Notes: generated by a model from the sequence alone, not told the origin. DNA of 64,000 nt from Lepas anatifera (GCA_034440635.1 JAOTON010002073.1:1215001-1279000); one strand, 5' to 3'; counted from the stretch's first letter, positions 23,033 through 39,792 are shown. Numbers and translations are program-made.

Positions 23033-23312
23033 CATAGGCGGATCCAAGGGGTCGAAGCGGATAGGCACTTACTGCCCCGCCCCTCTCGCATCAACCAGGC
23101 ACCCTCTGAAAGGTTGATAGCGCCCCCTGAACTGTCTGCCCACACGCAATCCCTGTTGGCCCCGCCTCGTAGGATGTACGCGCATCGTAGGATGAGTCTG
23201 GGCGGCCCCGTGGTAGGATTCCTCCGCAATCTAGCAAGTTTTACATCCCAAAAACTCTCACCCAGATCCAGATGACCTTTCCCCCTGATCGGAAATCCTG
23301 GATCCGCCTGTG
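23033..23312 (+). mobile_element. CATAGGCGGATCCAGG-family MITE, complete
   Basis: About 280 bp bounded by CATAGGCGGATCC and its inverse GGATCCGCCTGTG. The interior shares GCGCCCCCTGAA and GGATGTACGCG-like text with the copies at 42971, 45125 and 57128. No convincing target-site duplication is left. Confidence 0.75.
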
Positions 23313-25028
23313 TGTGCCCATGCATTGAAGTTTCGCCCGTCCATAAGCAGAGTCCCGTCAGTGGTTACCTGTATCGTGTCCAAATGGGAGAGCTTTGCTG
23401 CCTATATCGCTTAGCACTGACAAATATGGGAAAATTCTAGCAGTCGTTGCAATGCATTTACCAATTTATTTCAAAGGAACTGTAAAACTAATGCCATATT
23501 TTTAATTAACTTTCCTTTTTTTTGCTCTGCGCGTATATTTTGTCTCAGTTGCGCCAATTGATCAAATAGTAAAGCCTGCGCTGCTCTGCAGCAGGGTCTC
23601 TGCAGCATCTTTCCTTTTCTGTACGGTTAGGTTGCTGCTGTTTCGTTTGGATTATTGAGATCGCTGGAAATGTTTAATGAGAATATAGGTGATATTGATA
23701 GATCGTCTTGCAGCTATATTTTAGGGCCTTGCCTTGAAGCATTGAGTGCTACATCACCGCATTGGTTAGCCCATCCCGAAACCCAAATAACAATCAAGCC
23801 TTGTAGGTAGCTCTCCACGTTTCGAACGGTGAGGAATTAATGCATTTTGACCCAATTTCAATGCACAGCTTCGATAAGGGTGACATAATATATCCAGATG
23901 CAATCATGATACAGATAGTGTTCTTGGTAATGGGAACAGAGTGTTAATCTGGTTCTCGTCAATCTGCATCCAGCAAGATGCGGATTGAGAAGAACAAACT
24001 AAGATCTGGCAGAATTAGGCAGAATGATGAAGATTTTCCTTGAAGTGCAGAGGTAAATGAGGGTATGTACACTGCAAAGGCTTACGTTCTCTTGTTATTA
24101 AAGAAAATTAAATGAAACAAAATTGTATTTAACTTGAAACTTCAGTGAAATATTGTCATATAAATAACAAAATATCAATTAAAGAGTATTCATTGAACTA
24201 AACCTCAGTGCCACCATGCATAAATTTGTCCACAACAGTCATCCAGGGCTTTTTTTAGGGTCCTGTATGCTTTATGTTCTGCCTTTTAGTCTCAATATAC
24301 ATGTATGGTTTCAAACTATTAATCATTAGAAAAAGTTACTCATTAAACTATTATTCATTAATTGTAAGTTTGGATGAAAAAGGGCAAAGAGAGTGGGAGG
24401 AAATGCCAATGGTGTGCCAGAAGTGTTGATAAAGTTGTGTAAGAGACATGTGTAATAGACAAAATTGTGTTTAAAGACTCTTCCAACTGCTGGGGCTCCA
24501 TATGTATCCAAGCCAAAGTCTCATGGAAACTGATTGCTGTATCCTGATCATCAGCTCTATCCAGATCATCTTGTGCATGTAAACTGGGTCATTGTTTCAT
24601 TCATCTATTCTGTCTGAAAAAAACAAAATATGCTGAATGGAGTGCTGGCTTCAGTATTTTCATTTCAACAGCCACAGCCCTGTAAACTGAAAATGGTTTC
24701 ACTATGCATGGCTGAACCATAGGTCAGCAGACTTTCAAGCATGAAAGGATTAAAGCTGATACTCTTATCTGCTGCAGCTGCTGCTTCATTAGCTACCTAC
24801 TGCAGCACTGGACAGTCACTGTGAAGGCCTTGGGTGTGAAATCTATTGTTGATAAACATACTCTTGTTTGGATACATTCATGTCAGCCTGACTTGATATA
24901 GTGAGTCCTGCTAATTAAATGACCATGATATTTATGCAGGAATTATCTAGCTTAATATGCTGGTTTTTGTAATTGTATGTGCATTCACATACTTACTTCT
25001 TTTTGAAGTCATACATGTCTGTTTTCAG
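23313..25028. other. Unique-looking, AT-richer DNA upstream of PDCD6
   Basis: No repeat family or coding exon recognised. Because the PDCD6 start codon lies just inside an exon preceded by a pyrimidine tract and CAG, the gene's 5' non-coding exon and promoter should lie here or further left. I cannot place them. Confidence 0.4.
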
Positions 25029-25031
25029 ACC

Positions 25032-29209
<4,178 letters not shown>

Positions 29210-31484
29210 TCAGCGCCGCCCAGCGGAGACCCGGAGAAACTGAAGTTCTACGGCTGTTAATGGCGGGCGAATGCCTTTCTGCGTGTTCGGCCCGTGATTT
29301 ATCTGGCTGAAGGGAACAGTGGAAGGGGAAACTTGTAACTATGAGGCCTGTAATCTATGCTAACCGACCGCGAGCTATAGATGCAAGCGATTTTTATGGG
29401 ATGGAACCGGGTGTGGCCAATACCTGCTCTCGGGCTTTGAAGATGCCGCTCTTGAAGCCGGGACCGAGTGTTTGCTTTTGAGAAATGGTGGGTTGTGAGG
29501 CTGCTGCTGTGAGATTTCTGTGCCGTGTTTTGATTTCTATGATTGATACTGCCTTTAGGGGCTGCTATACCGCCCTTAAAGGGAAATACGCGAAAACATT
29601 TTATTGGCTGGATCAAAGGTCACAAAAGTTGTTTCGAAGTCCTATTCTCATTTTTGCGAATTCGGCCTGCGAATGCCTTAAAATTGCTCTCAAAGTCAAC
29701 TTTTCTAGACGACTTTACCGGTACACCTCATATCGTTGTATATGGCGTACTCAGGGCTAAGGCTATCAATTTCTCAAAGAATTAGGTCATATCTATCCTA
29801 AACAGTGATGTAGAACTTTGGACTACTACAGAAAAATTAGAAAACAACATTCCAAAACTATTTTGAAACAGAAATATAGGGCTTAAAAGAAATCACAATG
29901 AACCAATGAGAAGCCTAGTAATTCTCATACCGGGTCACGTGACATATCTGACGCAAAAGTTTTGTCATCCTGGGGCTGAATCAGAAAATGACTCAAGACC
30001 CTAGGTACGAGACGGCTGAAGACTTGAGTAATTGTTTTTTCCGTTTCTAGGGCAAACTAATTCATTTTGTAGTTTTTTAAAGCGTTTTAAAATTAATTCA
30101 AATACAAATACAGGAGAACAGACATTTGTATTACAAAAACATTGCTTTTCAACTTTAAAAGTTTTCGAAAGTAAGTGATGAGTGAGGTTTCGCATTTTAT
30201 CGGAACTGTTAACCTATTTCGATAATAAGTGAGTGGCCTCCCAAAATTTTGCCGAAGATACAAACATAATGGATAGTTTCGTGACCAGGATTTTTCAAAT
30301 AGCATGAAACCACAATAATATTTTTTCGCGATACCTTCAAGGGTTGCTATGGGTGCGGGGTTCGATTATTCCTTTTTTATTTAGTCTGTAGCTATCTTTT
30401 ATTTGGCGTGTAGTTGGCGCCTGATGCAGTTTTTCTCATTCCGGGTGTCGACAATGTATTAGGAGTGGTGATTTGCCCGAGTTTGATGATTATCTTGTTT
30501 GCGATTAAGACGAATACCAGCCTCCTGACGCAACCGATAGTTACGTTCATTCCCGATGACGTGGAAGACAGATATACCCCGAAAATGGAAGCATTGCAGA
30601 ATCAAAGTTGCAGGTGATATTTCGTTTACGATTGCTGTGAGATGTTCGACTTTGTGTCTAAAGTGATATACGGATATCTGCTTACTTCTATAAAATAGTT
30701 TGAGGCATCGGATCTGTACTGTGACAAAGTTTTGCGAGCGGGAGTTCTCATGAACCTTGCTACTGTTTAAGTGCGAGCCAACTCCTGTTGTCTTTGACAC
30801 ACACCGTGACTTGAATCTTTAGCTCGCGAGATGAACTCAGGTTTAGATGCCTTCTCTGCTAGCTGGTTTAAACGCGCCGTGCGAATGATAGTTCAGGCCG
30901 AGTGAGTCAGTTACTTAGATTTGCTATTTTGTACAAAAGCCGCGCCATGTCCCAGGCGACTGAGGCGACCCGCTGCCAACGAATTCCTTTGCAATACCAC
31001 TACCACAGGTATGCAGTTTAGGAATAGTGTGTAAACGATGTCCTCGTTCCCTGTCTAAATCCTTTAATAAATGGATCATTGTTCAACACGTTTTTTTACA
31101 TTTCTTGGTTTCAGATGGCCCCATCAAACTCCAGAATTCGTTGCAAATGTCTTAATGAAGCTTCATACAAAACAGTGTAGTTTAAAAAGGACATGAATAC
31201 CCGCCAGTGCTCAAAAGGGTTTTGGCAGCAACTCACTGTTCCTCTTAGGAACCAACCTCCCGCACACTTATTCTGGCTCCAAATGAGATGTGAAAGTACT
31301 CTGACACGGGGCGCGAAAACACTCAACAGCGCATCAACCTTCAACAAACAAATGCGCCAAATCCAAGACATGGGCGCTGATTGACTCACAGCCCCCAAAC
31401 GCCGGACCTATTCGCTGATTTGCCCACAGTCATCTGACAGTGTCACTGATTGGCCCACAACCATCTGACGATGTCACTGATTGG
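29210..31484. other. Intergenic between convergent PDCD6 and EXOSC6
   Basis: Contains both 3' UTRs. Unclassified DNA with no recognised domain; open frames at 29485-29760 and 31111-31398 have no known motif. Near the EXOSC6 end, two 31-bp units (TGATTTGCCCACAGTCATC and TGATTGGCCCACAACCATC types, 31417-31480) repeat in tandem. Confidence 0.45.
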
Positions 31485-31643
31485 TCACGCCTCCCCGTTC
31501 TGCGGGCTGCTCTCGAGTCCGGCCTTGGCCAGCAAGCGTTCCCTCACAACACCGTACACTTGTCTGCACGCTTCGGTCAGGGCCCGGACCGCCGCGTCCA
31601 CCGCTGACGCCGGCATGATACCCTCGGAGTACAGACAGGTCAC
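31485..31643 (-). CDS. EXOSC6: EXOSC6 terminal exon
   Basis: Read on the minus strand after CCTTCCCCGCTCAG at 31643. It encodes 52 residues, VTCLYSEGIMPASAVDAAVR through SSPQNGEA, and TGA at 31487-31485. It corresponds to the C-terminal helix of MTR3. Confidence 0.88.
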   Translation of the reverse strand: MTCLYSEGIMPASAVDAAVRALTEACRQVYGVVRERLLAKAGLESSPQNGEA

Positions 31644-33398
31644 CTGAGCGGGGAAGGGAGTTACACTTCGTCCGGGGGCAAACGCGCTCGAACGATAGTT
31701 TAACCGTCGTAACACGACAGTGCAAATTTCACTTAAGTATAAGTACTCTAATAATAAGTTTTGGACATCATCCAAACAACATGATCCTTTTTAAGACCCA
31801 GTCGCGCTAAATAGCGCTCAATGTACTCACAACTCTATTAGAAGCGCCTGGGCCAGAAACGCCATTACACTTCCCTAAAAATAATGTGAGGACGCAGCAT
31901 GCCAGGACGCAGTCCGATCGCGAAATCAACAATTTAGAAACAGATGCCGCGGGCGCAACATAATGTAACAACTAACAAAACTACAACGAAATCGCAGCCG
32001 ACGCCCCCGCTTACTTCACCGGTTTTCATAGCGCAGTAAAACCTCTACAAACGTGACGTCACGCGCCCGTAATGACAGGCTCACCTGCTGCAGTTGTGGC
32101 ATATAGCCTAGTGTGACGTCACCCAGGTCAGCTGAAGGTTCCGCAGGTCGCCGCTCGATGTCTTTAGTGTCCGGATCGAGGAGGTCTGTCCCAGCGCTAT
32201 GGCGCTGTAACCGAGACAGGAACATGGTGTCAAACATGCTGTTTTGTACTGGTGCTAGAGCTTTTATTGCCCAATATTTATTATATTTTCGAAAAATGCA
32301 AACATTTCGTTTTCAAATGTGTCCCTCGTGATACTACAAGGTAACGGCTTTAAAGTGCGATTTTCAATGGATAACCAAAATACTAAAGCAAGCAATAATC
32401 ATTACCGAGGTCTAACAATGCAACAGCTTCTTATGTAACACCACATCGCCGTCAAGCTAACGGTACAAACTTCGCAGAAAAAGTACTCGGCCAAATGGTG
32501 ACTAGCTGAAAAGACCGCAGCGAACGTGCCGAAACACATTCCCGGACGTCTGCATCCGGCGAAGCAGCGTCCTCGCACAGGATGTACGCCAGACCAGCCC
32601 GGACAGACCGGTGGTCCGACAGGACGCGCCAAAGACCAGCCCGGAGAGACCGGGACTCACCAGCGCCGCCGCGGTGACCAGGTCGTACATGGGCACGGCA
32701 GCGTCAGCCAGCGCGGCACTGGCGGCCACCACGGCGGCGGCCAGCGCTGCCCCGTCGTCCTCCAGCACGTACACGAACACGTCCACGTGCGACTTCGGAA
32801 ACTCGTGCTGGGGAGGCGGGAGGAGCGAGACATCAGGCCCTCAACCGCTGGTCGTGAAAATGTACTTGACTGACAGCGACGACAGAGAATGAATGGATAT
32901 GCATAGTTATCTAGTGATTTCCGCAATTATTTTATCCGAATATGATTGCGATAAAAATGGCTAGGAATGGTAAACACCACTATGCAATAACAAAACCAGC
33001 CCGAGACAGGAGGCAAATTCTTAAAAACTGAAGTGTTAGAGAAGTTCCACTTTACAAGTAATACATACACACAAAATATAATTATGAAATCTGCCTGACC
33101 CACGTATGTTTTCTTCTGCAGTTTTACTCCATCGTCATGCTTACCAAACAGACGCCTGGCTCCACTGCTGTCTTCAGCATTTGACTCAGCTCTCGCTCCT
33201 GATCGTCCGGTATGTATCCGCGCCTTTTTCGGGCCGAAAATGGCGCGAACTTCAGCTCACAGTCAAGCTGACCACTGCTGCTGAATTCAGTGCGGCGCGC
33301 CATCTCTCGGGGACCGTACACAGCTGCAGTTACCTTGGTGGCGCCAGCCTCAAAATAGCACGATCCCTGCGCGTGGCGGGTGGTGCCCAGGCGCAGGT
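31485..33398 (-). CDS. EXOSC6: Exosome ring subunit MTR3/EXOSC6, minus strand, N-terminus missing
   Basis: Four exons on the minus strand, listed separately, give about 225 residues of an RNase PH-fold subunit. MTR3 is one of six RNase PH-like subunits that form the ring of the RNA exosome in nucleus and cytoplasm; in animals the ring is catalytically inert and channels RNA to DIS3 or EXOSC10 (family knowledge). Seen: GSCYFEAGATKVTAAVYGP near the start, the basic stretch SARKRRGYIP, EERELSQ-like DDQERELSQ, VFVYVLEDDGAALAAA, ALADAAVPMYDLV, LLDPDTKDIERR and GYMPQLQQ. This order matches MTR3 rather than RRP41. Introns are all phase 0 and donors are GTAAGC, GTGAGT and GTGAGC. The first 30-45 residues, including the start codon, must lie upstream of 33398 and were not found. 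Confidence 0.9.
32085..32204 (-). CDS. EXOSC6: EXOSC6 internal exon (LLDP to GYMPQLQQ)
   Basis: 120 bp in phase 0 at both ends: acceptor TGTCTCGGTTACAG, donor GTGAGC. It encodes RHSAGTDLLDPDTKDIERRP and then AEPSADLGDVTLGYMPQLQQ. LLDP is the family's conserved motif at this position. Confidence 0.88.
32661..32807 (-). CDS. EXOSC6: EXOSC6 internal exon (EDDGAALAAA core)
   Basis: 147 bp in phase 0: acceptor CCCGCCTCCCCAG, donor GTGAGT. It encodes HEFPKSHVDVFVYVLEDDGA, then an Ala-rich helix ending PMYDLVTAAAL. It is very GC-rich. A direct repeat of about 38 bp (AGACCAGCCCGGACAGACC and AGACCAGCCCGGAGAGACC) lies just past the donor. Confidence 0.92.
33145..33398 (-). CDS. EXOSC6: EXOSC6 first visible exon (RNase PH domain start)
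   Basis: Ends at donor GTAAGC after EPGVCL, phase 0. The 5' border is placed at a weak acceptor (GGCATCCTCCGTAG) just before ACCTGCGCCTGG; the open frame extends further left, so this edge is uncertain. It encodes LRLGTTRHAQGSCYFEAGAT and continues to ERELSQMLKTAVEPGVCL. Confidence 0.82.
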
Positions 33399-34600
33399 CT
33401 ACGGAGGATGCCAAGAGTGTATCGTGACGAGAACATACCATAAACGGCGATCCAGGCAATGTTCAACGTTATTTTATGACTAACCTCTATTATATCAGGC
33501 ATAGACAATAAAACACGACTCTCAAAGACTGGTTTAGTGCAAAAATTTGCTGATTAAATCATATTGAGCCACCAGGGTGCAAGAAAATAGTCAACAAGCA
33601 ATGAACTTGAGCCCTGCAAAAGCAAACAGTTACCTCCATGAAAGGCCAGAGGGCATCAAATGCGAATTAAAAAGCGATAACCATTCGGAAGTGAATACAA
33701 TTTCCCAAGCTGTTGAGGCATAGGCAGATCCAAGAGGGGGAAAGCACATTTTAAGACTTGTTGGTACACACTAATCTCCATGATTCTCCACATGCAACAA
33801 TGCAACACTCTGAATTCTAGCGTCAGGTGGGAATATGACAAAACTTCAGTCAAATTCCTCATCATCCAGACAGAATGTGCGGGATATATGTAGGCAGGTA
33901 ATATGGCGAGTGAGTTTGACCGCACAAGGAAAACCTTGATATTAATTACGAGAAAATATTGCAAAATGAACGCAAATACACCAGAGCATGCTAGCCACCA
34001 AGCCATGCCTTTAGTATGCTATTTTATCACTCACAAATCGGTCTTAGCTCATCATTTTTTCTTCCATCATTATGTCCTTCCGATGGCACCTTCTCCTCCT
34101 TAGCATCATACAGCTCCTGGTATGGAGTGGAGTTTTCTGGTCTTGGGTTTCTCTTGTGGTCGGCTGGCATGATCGACGATTTCCAGCAAGAAAATTATAA
34201 ACAAATTCTGAAAAGGTCATATTATTACATCTGGGGGCACAGAACAATGGGCCAACAGAAGCAGGACCATCTCATACAACCACAGACAAACCAAACACAG
34301 AAATATTACAGGAAGAAACTGTAGGTAGCCTAAATGACAGCGTCATCGAACTGCTTGAACTAATGTACTGGTCATCCATTGAAATGTGAAATAATGTTGC
34401 TTACTTTACTCTACAAAAAATATATTCAATTAGCAAGAGCTACAAAGATGTCAAGAGCTCTCAAAAAGCCTAGACGGAAAGATTGATATGCTGGTTGACA
34501 CCATCAAGGATCAGTCGCGCCTAACCAGAAAATAGCCAAATAAAAGGCAGAATGGCCTACCCATTCTGATCATTTGGATTTATCGTTCCACAACATTGTT
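33399..34600. other. No gene recognised; EXOSC6 5' region
   Basis: The missing first exon and promoter of EXOSC6 should be here or further right. A partial MITE end (CATAGGCAGATCCAAG) sits at 33719. Nothing else is recognised. Confidence 0.4.
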
Positions 34601-34635
34601 TGTCACTTCAACCTGCTCACAAAAGTGGTAGCCTC

Positions 34636-35040
34636 CTAATAGACTGGATCCTCCCACCAAATCTCGGGGCCAATCGTGCAGTCGAAGACGATATCGATTA
34701 TATTGAATAGGGTCCAGCTGTTGTATCTAATCAAGTCTGCAAAGTCGGTGTCCTCTCCAACATCGGGGAAGTTCGGGACTCCAAACTGGAACTCCTCTGG
34801 GACGGGAAAAGAGAGGAGCTGATCCCTCCGCCTGAACTTCAGCATGGAGCTCAGCTTGTCACTGAACAGGGAGGATATGACCTTTTCATTCGTCAGATAT
34901 CAGTTGTTCCTCCTGATAACCACCACGATGACCTTCATTTGGGTCTTTTAACTCGCCCCGGATTTCATTCAGCTTACGCCGACAAGCAAGATTTCGCCCA
35001 GCAGGTTTAGTGAGGTTCATATCAGCCATCACAATTGTCT
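34636..35040 (-). pseudogene. Broken minus-strand coding remnants, unidentified
   Basis: On the minus strand two adjacent open stretches are separated by a stop. One includes MADMNLTKPAGRNLACRRKL and NEIRGELKDPNEGHRGG. The other runs MLKFRRRDQLLSFPVPEEFQ to GPEIWWEDPVY. Amino acid usage looks like real protein. The first loosely recalls the C-terminal part of retroelement ORF1 proteins, but I cannot identify it. Probably a decayed mobile-element gene. Confidence 0.35.
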
Positions 35041-36789
35041 TCCAGTAGGATCTGGTTGCTCTGCACGCTCAGCACCTTGGTCACGTACACCAATGCCTCG
35101 TCCTTCATCCCTTGCAGTATCGGTAAGCAGAACATCAGCTTCTTGTGTGGAACACTCGGACTGGTGTCCAGGTCTGGTCAGATTTCCTTTACAGCCTGGT
35201 ATCAGGCACCAGAGCTGCCTCAAACAGCGGACTCCAAAGAGACCTTTAGACCAGCCCAAACGAGTGTTGAGGATACGCTAACCTCTGCACTTTTCTGCCT
35301 ATGTAAATATATATGATTGTGAGTGTTCCACGGATCATCCCCGCGTTGGAAGTGCCGGTGCCAAATGTGATGGACCGGATATTATTCTAAACTTTTGATT
35401 TGGGTCGGCTATAGAGTCTCCGTGGAGTGCTGTTCGAAGTTGGGATAGGAGACGGTCCGCGGGGATCCATGCTGTTGCCGGTAGAGTGCCTCTTGGCACT
35501 CTAATTCGGGCCTATTGGGGGTACTTCAAGTCCAATTCTAAACCCCCAAACTGAGCTTGCTCTTGCTGGGCCAATCGTTAAAAATGTTTCCTCCTCCTTT
35601 GGAGCTCGGCTGTTCAGCGATCATATGCATCCCGACGATGTGCTACACTTGTACTTGGTGGTGTTCAAAAGGTACTGAATGAATTTCTTCTTGTGCTGGT
35701 TATTCTCCCCAGGTCCACTTTGGAGTCTTGTTGATTGCTTAGTATATGCATTAAAATTATGTTTTCTTTGCACTGGGCTGGATACTAAACATCATGGATC
35801 GTTACATCCACATTTTTCCAGTTTAGATACATCTAATGGCACAACCCTGAATGTTTTCCAGGACGAGGTTTCTGACCAATGATTGATATCCATTAAGCCG
35901 CCTTACGCACTGAATGACACCATATGCCGTACTAACTATGTTGCTTTTTGCAGTAAACGATCCAGATTTCCCAACAAAAAGTGATTGGTCTCATATCGCG
36001 TAGACACAACGTGTATCGGTGCAGCGATTAAGCAATAATTTACCGAACTGTTGTCAATCGCTTCACCTTTGTGACCGACCAGGCTTAAATAAAACAGTCA
36101 CACGGACGCGAAGGCGATGCAGCCCACCCTAAACCGAACTAGGTTTCCGATAACCATTCCCAATCGACGGCTCCCAAAACACAGTCAACACCGCCCCTCG
36201 TAGTCATGCCAAAAACGACAATACTCTCTGTTTTTAATCAACTTCAAACATTAGCTAGACGACAGCGCAGCTGCTTAAAGTAAAACAAAAGTCACGACGG
36301 CTTACCCATGGTAAGCAGCTGAGGGCAAGCCTCGAAACCCATTTAAGCAGTCTTCAATCGCAACTAAATCTCAACTATAGATTCATCTAGATGAAACCGA
36401 CACCTACCTGACCTTGAAAGGGGAAAACAAGAAAATAACCACAACCAATGATAATCGTGTCTTGTCATCAAAGACTATCGTTGGAAGCAATCTGAATTAA
36501 ACAAAAACTATGAAGCAGCCTATATGTTATAGCGTATATAACTGAACACTATATTTCAGGAGGTAATCGCCATTGGTCTAAGGTTCTTTCTGAAGAAGAA
36601 ATGATTCACCTTGCTCAGATCAAAGTTTGTTTTATTTGCTTTCAATGATTTTGCTTTAATGCTCTTAATTTTGCCACAATTTGACCAGACGGTAGGTTTT
36701 GGGGTGAACCCTAGAAAAAAAGCAGAGATAAAAAACGCCACCGGATGAAAGATGTGGTCCTAACATGCTTGGTTTTCCTATCCAAGGAT
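35041..36789. other. No gene recognised
   Basis: The minus strand at 35050-35200 keeps a protein-like stretch (MFCLPILQGMKDEALVYVTK) that may belong to the same decayed element as 34636-35040. The rest is unclassified. Confidence 0.3.
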
Positions 36790-37022
36790 CATTCACTTAA
36801 AAGCAATTCTGAACATCAAGAGGACCAAGGTCCAACGTTAGCACCGAAGTTGACTGGTTCTGTGTGAAGTTGGCAGTTGAAACACCAAAACTTTGCTTAT
36901 AAACTAAAAAAATTAAGGTAAAGGGAGGTTTAAGGGTGTGGAGGGGAAAACCCATACTTTTCCTCGAGCTTTCCATCTGGGGAAATTCATTGTTTGCCGC
37001 CCCCCCCCCCCTGGATCTCCCA
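36790..37022 (-). mobile_element. Dispersed repeat copy (partner at 63563)
   Basis: On the minus strand this reads from a GGAGATCCAGGGGG-like end through AGCTCGAGGAAAAG to TTAGTTTATAAGCAAAG, TTTTGGTGTTTCAACTGCC and AACTTCACACAGAAC. The same string of motifs occurs on the plus strand at 63563-63720. A 14-base C run lies at about 37000-37013. Confidence 0.75.
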
Positions 37023-37519
37023 TTGGGTATATGAATTACAAACTCTGCCATCATAAACTCGCCCTGCCGGTTATACGCGGCTCAGGCATAGATCACCTGC
37101 CTCCTGAACCACAAATCCCGGGTTAAAGGCCCAGCTGGTTCCCTGAATGAGTATAACTGAACGTCCCCCCTCCCCCACAAAAAATACTCCGAACAGGGTC
37201 GTGCTGGTGGCGCAGTATAACATTGGTTGTTTGGTGCATCGTCAAGCCTCAACAATTACACTGGTCAACAGCCAAAATGAACACCTGTTTCTACCTATTT
37301 TTTGCCATTGGACCTGGCTTCTTCCCCAGAGCATACCTGGTGTATAGTCTCTACAGTTTCCACACACTGTCATCTGCCTAGCCTTTTGTGAAAAAAATAT
37401 AGATCAAGGATGTCGAGAATCTGGATTATCTGCAACCAGACAATGCAGCTTATCAATATACATGTGAATTTGTTGCAACGGAAGACTACCTCGCATTCAA
37501 GTGCATGAACATTGTACAT
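37023..37519. other. No gene recognised
   Basis: Unclassified DNA between two repeats. Confidence 0.4.
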
Positions 37520-39080
37520 TGAACAATGTTTGCGCTCGCTCGCACCAGCTCGCTGGTATTGTAGACAGAGAGGTGACGTCGCAACATTATATGATGATAA
37601 TTTTATGTCACAGTCACCTGCTTTGAAAGTCGAGTCTAAGTAAAAAGTAGCAGGTCAAGGTCATACCACAATTTCAAGGTCATTGACCCTGGTGCCTTTG
37701 GTCGGATGACGCCGCCGAATATGACATATATCATACTATGACGTTATATGCTAGGTCACTCAATCTTGAGCTCAAGGTTGCAGGTTCAAGACAAAGGTCA
37801 TGGGTCAAGGTCAGACCTTATTTCCCGCCCTACGGTTGCCATAGTGCTAGTTGCAGTAAGCGTTATAGGCAAAATGTAATATTTTGACGTCAAAGGTCAA
37901 TGGCCTTGAACTACCTTGCCCTCAAAGTTTCAGAGAACATTGCTTCAGACCTTTCTGCCGTTACTTCAGGTCACTTTCTCTCCATATCCGGCTTCTCATC
38001 ACATAATCACTGCATTTTCCAATGGCTACCCAGCACAGACAGAATTTAACCTATATGGCCTGGTTTTGCCTTGAATATTTTGACCTAGGTCTATGAAAAT
38101 CGGGTTTAAGATAGAATACCCTAACCTCCACAAACACCCAAACGTTCATTTTCCTAGACATCTTAGGTTTTGCACTCTCAATGTCACTGATGCCGAGTAG
38201 GCTTGCACAAGGACAACACACAGACATACTGTATCTAAAAATTCTGATCTGATACGGCATTTCTGCGGCCAGATTCGTGTTCAGCGCCACAAATTACCTT
38301 AGAAATGGACTATTTTAAATAGGATCCACGACAAAAGTTAAATTTTGTTGACCAGTGTTATTGTTCTTATTCAAATTGCCATGCCACCATCAGCAACATA
38401 CCTCCGTAGCTTCATATAACTAATGTCCTAGCCCAATACCACCTGGGGCCTTTCGTACCCCCAACGCGGGGGGGTGATAAGACCCTCTTAAGATCTCGGG
38501 AACCGGAAGTGATACGAATTAATATAGCGGTGCTGAGAGCGTCTTACCATATTTTATTCTGGAACCAAGTTTGAAGCATATCCGCTGAACTGTGACACCA
38601 CAGTGGGCCAAACTGGGTCAAATTTAGACCCATTTAGGAAATTCATTTTTAATTCAGGAACCATTACACCTAGAACAAGATCAAAGACATGAATGTACTC
38701 GTCTTGACCCAAGAATTCAAATGATATGCAGCATGACCTTGTGAGGTGACATTATGATCTCGACCTCAAGCAAGGTCAAATAATGACCTTTTAAGGTCAT
38801 GTTGTATTTCAATCAAATCCTTTGGTCATGCTTGTCACTATGATACCAAAATTAAATCTGTATCTTTTTTCGTTCAAAAGTAATAGACACATGCAATTTT
38901 GAAAACTGTGACCTTTGGTAACCTCTGGTGACCTTGGTACACACCTAACCTTAAAATTGATGACATCATCCCGATTTTTTGTTTCAATAGATGTAGAGTG
39001 ATGTTCAGAAGCTTGATTTAGCTGTTCTCGAAAGCGAGTCAGGCCTTGGTTTTGTCAGTCACATTTTATACGAACAGAAT
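37520..39080 (+). mobile_element. AGGTCA-rich dispersed repeat, copy 1
   Basis: Many copies of AGGTCA and its complement TGACCT, singly and in direct or everted pairs. The part at 37720-37970 is homologous and colinear with 61390-61665: both contain AGCGTTATAGGC-like text, GGTCAATG, CCTTGA and a CAGACCTTTC/AGAGCCTTCC block. AAGATCTCGGGAACC at 38490 also matches AAGATCTCGAGAACC at 57729. The boundaries are uncertain and no transposase frame is visible. Confidence 0.65.
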
Positions 39081-39621
39081 CACCTTACATGGGCTTAGAA
39101 ATTACATCATAACTCGTTTACCTGTCCTGACCCAGTGCCAATTTTTGGTCATAAACTGTTAAATTGATCATCCTAGAAGCATACAAAGCAACACGGATCA
39201 CATTAAAATCGACTCAGAGTCATTCATGGAAAACCAAAGGATGGGGTCTAATTGGGGTTTAATTACAGTATTAGGTGAGCCATTACTGACAACTAAGACA
39301 AGTGTATCACTCGAATGTTTACAGCACCCCCTACAAATTGTTCAACAACACTTTTTTCCGCAGACCTACCATTTCCAAAATATTCACTAATATTACTTAA
39401 GCCCAGAAGTACCTATTACGCTCACCATGACGACACCAACCACCGCAATAATAACATGGCAGCAAGATGGTTCAATTAAGATGCCAGATACCATGCCAAA
39501 ACGAGGTATTAACACACTCTAAAAACTCTAGTTCTTCCTGGTTCTTCCGTCCTCAGCCGTTAACAGAATAAACTAGGTATCAATAAAAGCACATTTTGTG
39601 ATTTTAACATTAATTGTCAGA
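39081..39621. other. No gene recognised
   Basis: AT-rich unclassified sequence. Confidence 0.4.
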
Positions 39622-39792
39622 GCAAAAAATCAGGGGAACAACAATACTGTGAATCGAGACAGTATGCAAGCGAAGCAAGCAGATATGAGTCCTGAGGAGG
39701 CCGCACGTGGCAAAGCCACGGCGGCTGACGAAGCGAAAACTGCCACCGGCAGGTTAGGTGTACCGCAGGCCAACTTGCCTAATCGAGACAAG
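39622..39792 (+). CDS. Candidate exon, Ala/Lys-rich peptide, unidentified
   Basis: An acceptor-like ATTAATTGTCAG at 39621 and a donor-like AAG followed by GTTAGA after 39792 bracket an open frame. It encodes RAKNQGNNNTVNRDSMQAKQ, then ADMSPEEAARGKATAADEAK and TATGRLGVPQANLPNRDK. The composition is protein-like and GC rises locally. No family recognised and no neighbouring exon found. Confidence 0.3.

Noticed and set aside
33641..33665. First exon of EXOSC6 on the minus strand ending ATGGAG before GTAACT
   Set aside because: Only a few codons, no match to the conserved MTR3 N-terminus, and the phase does not fit the next exon clearly.
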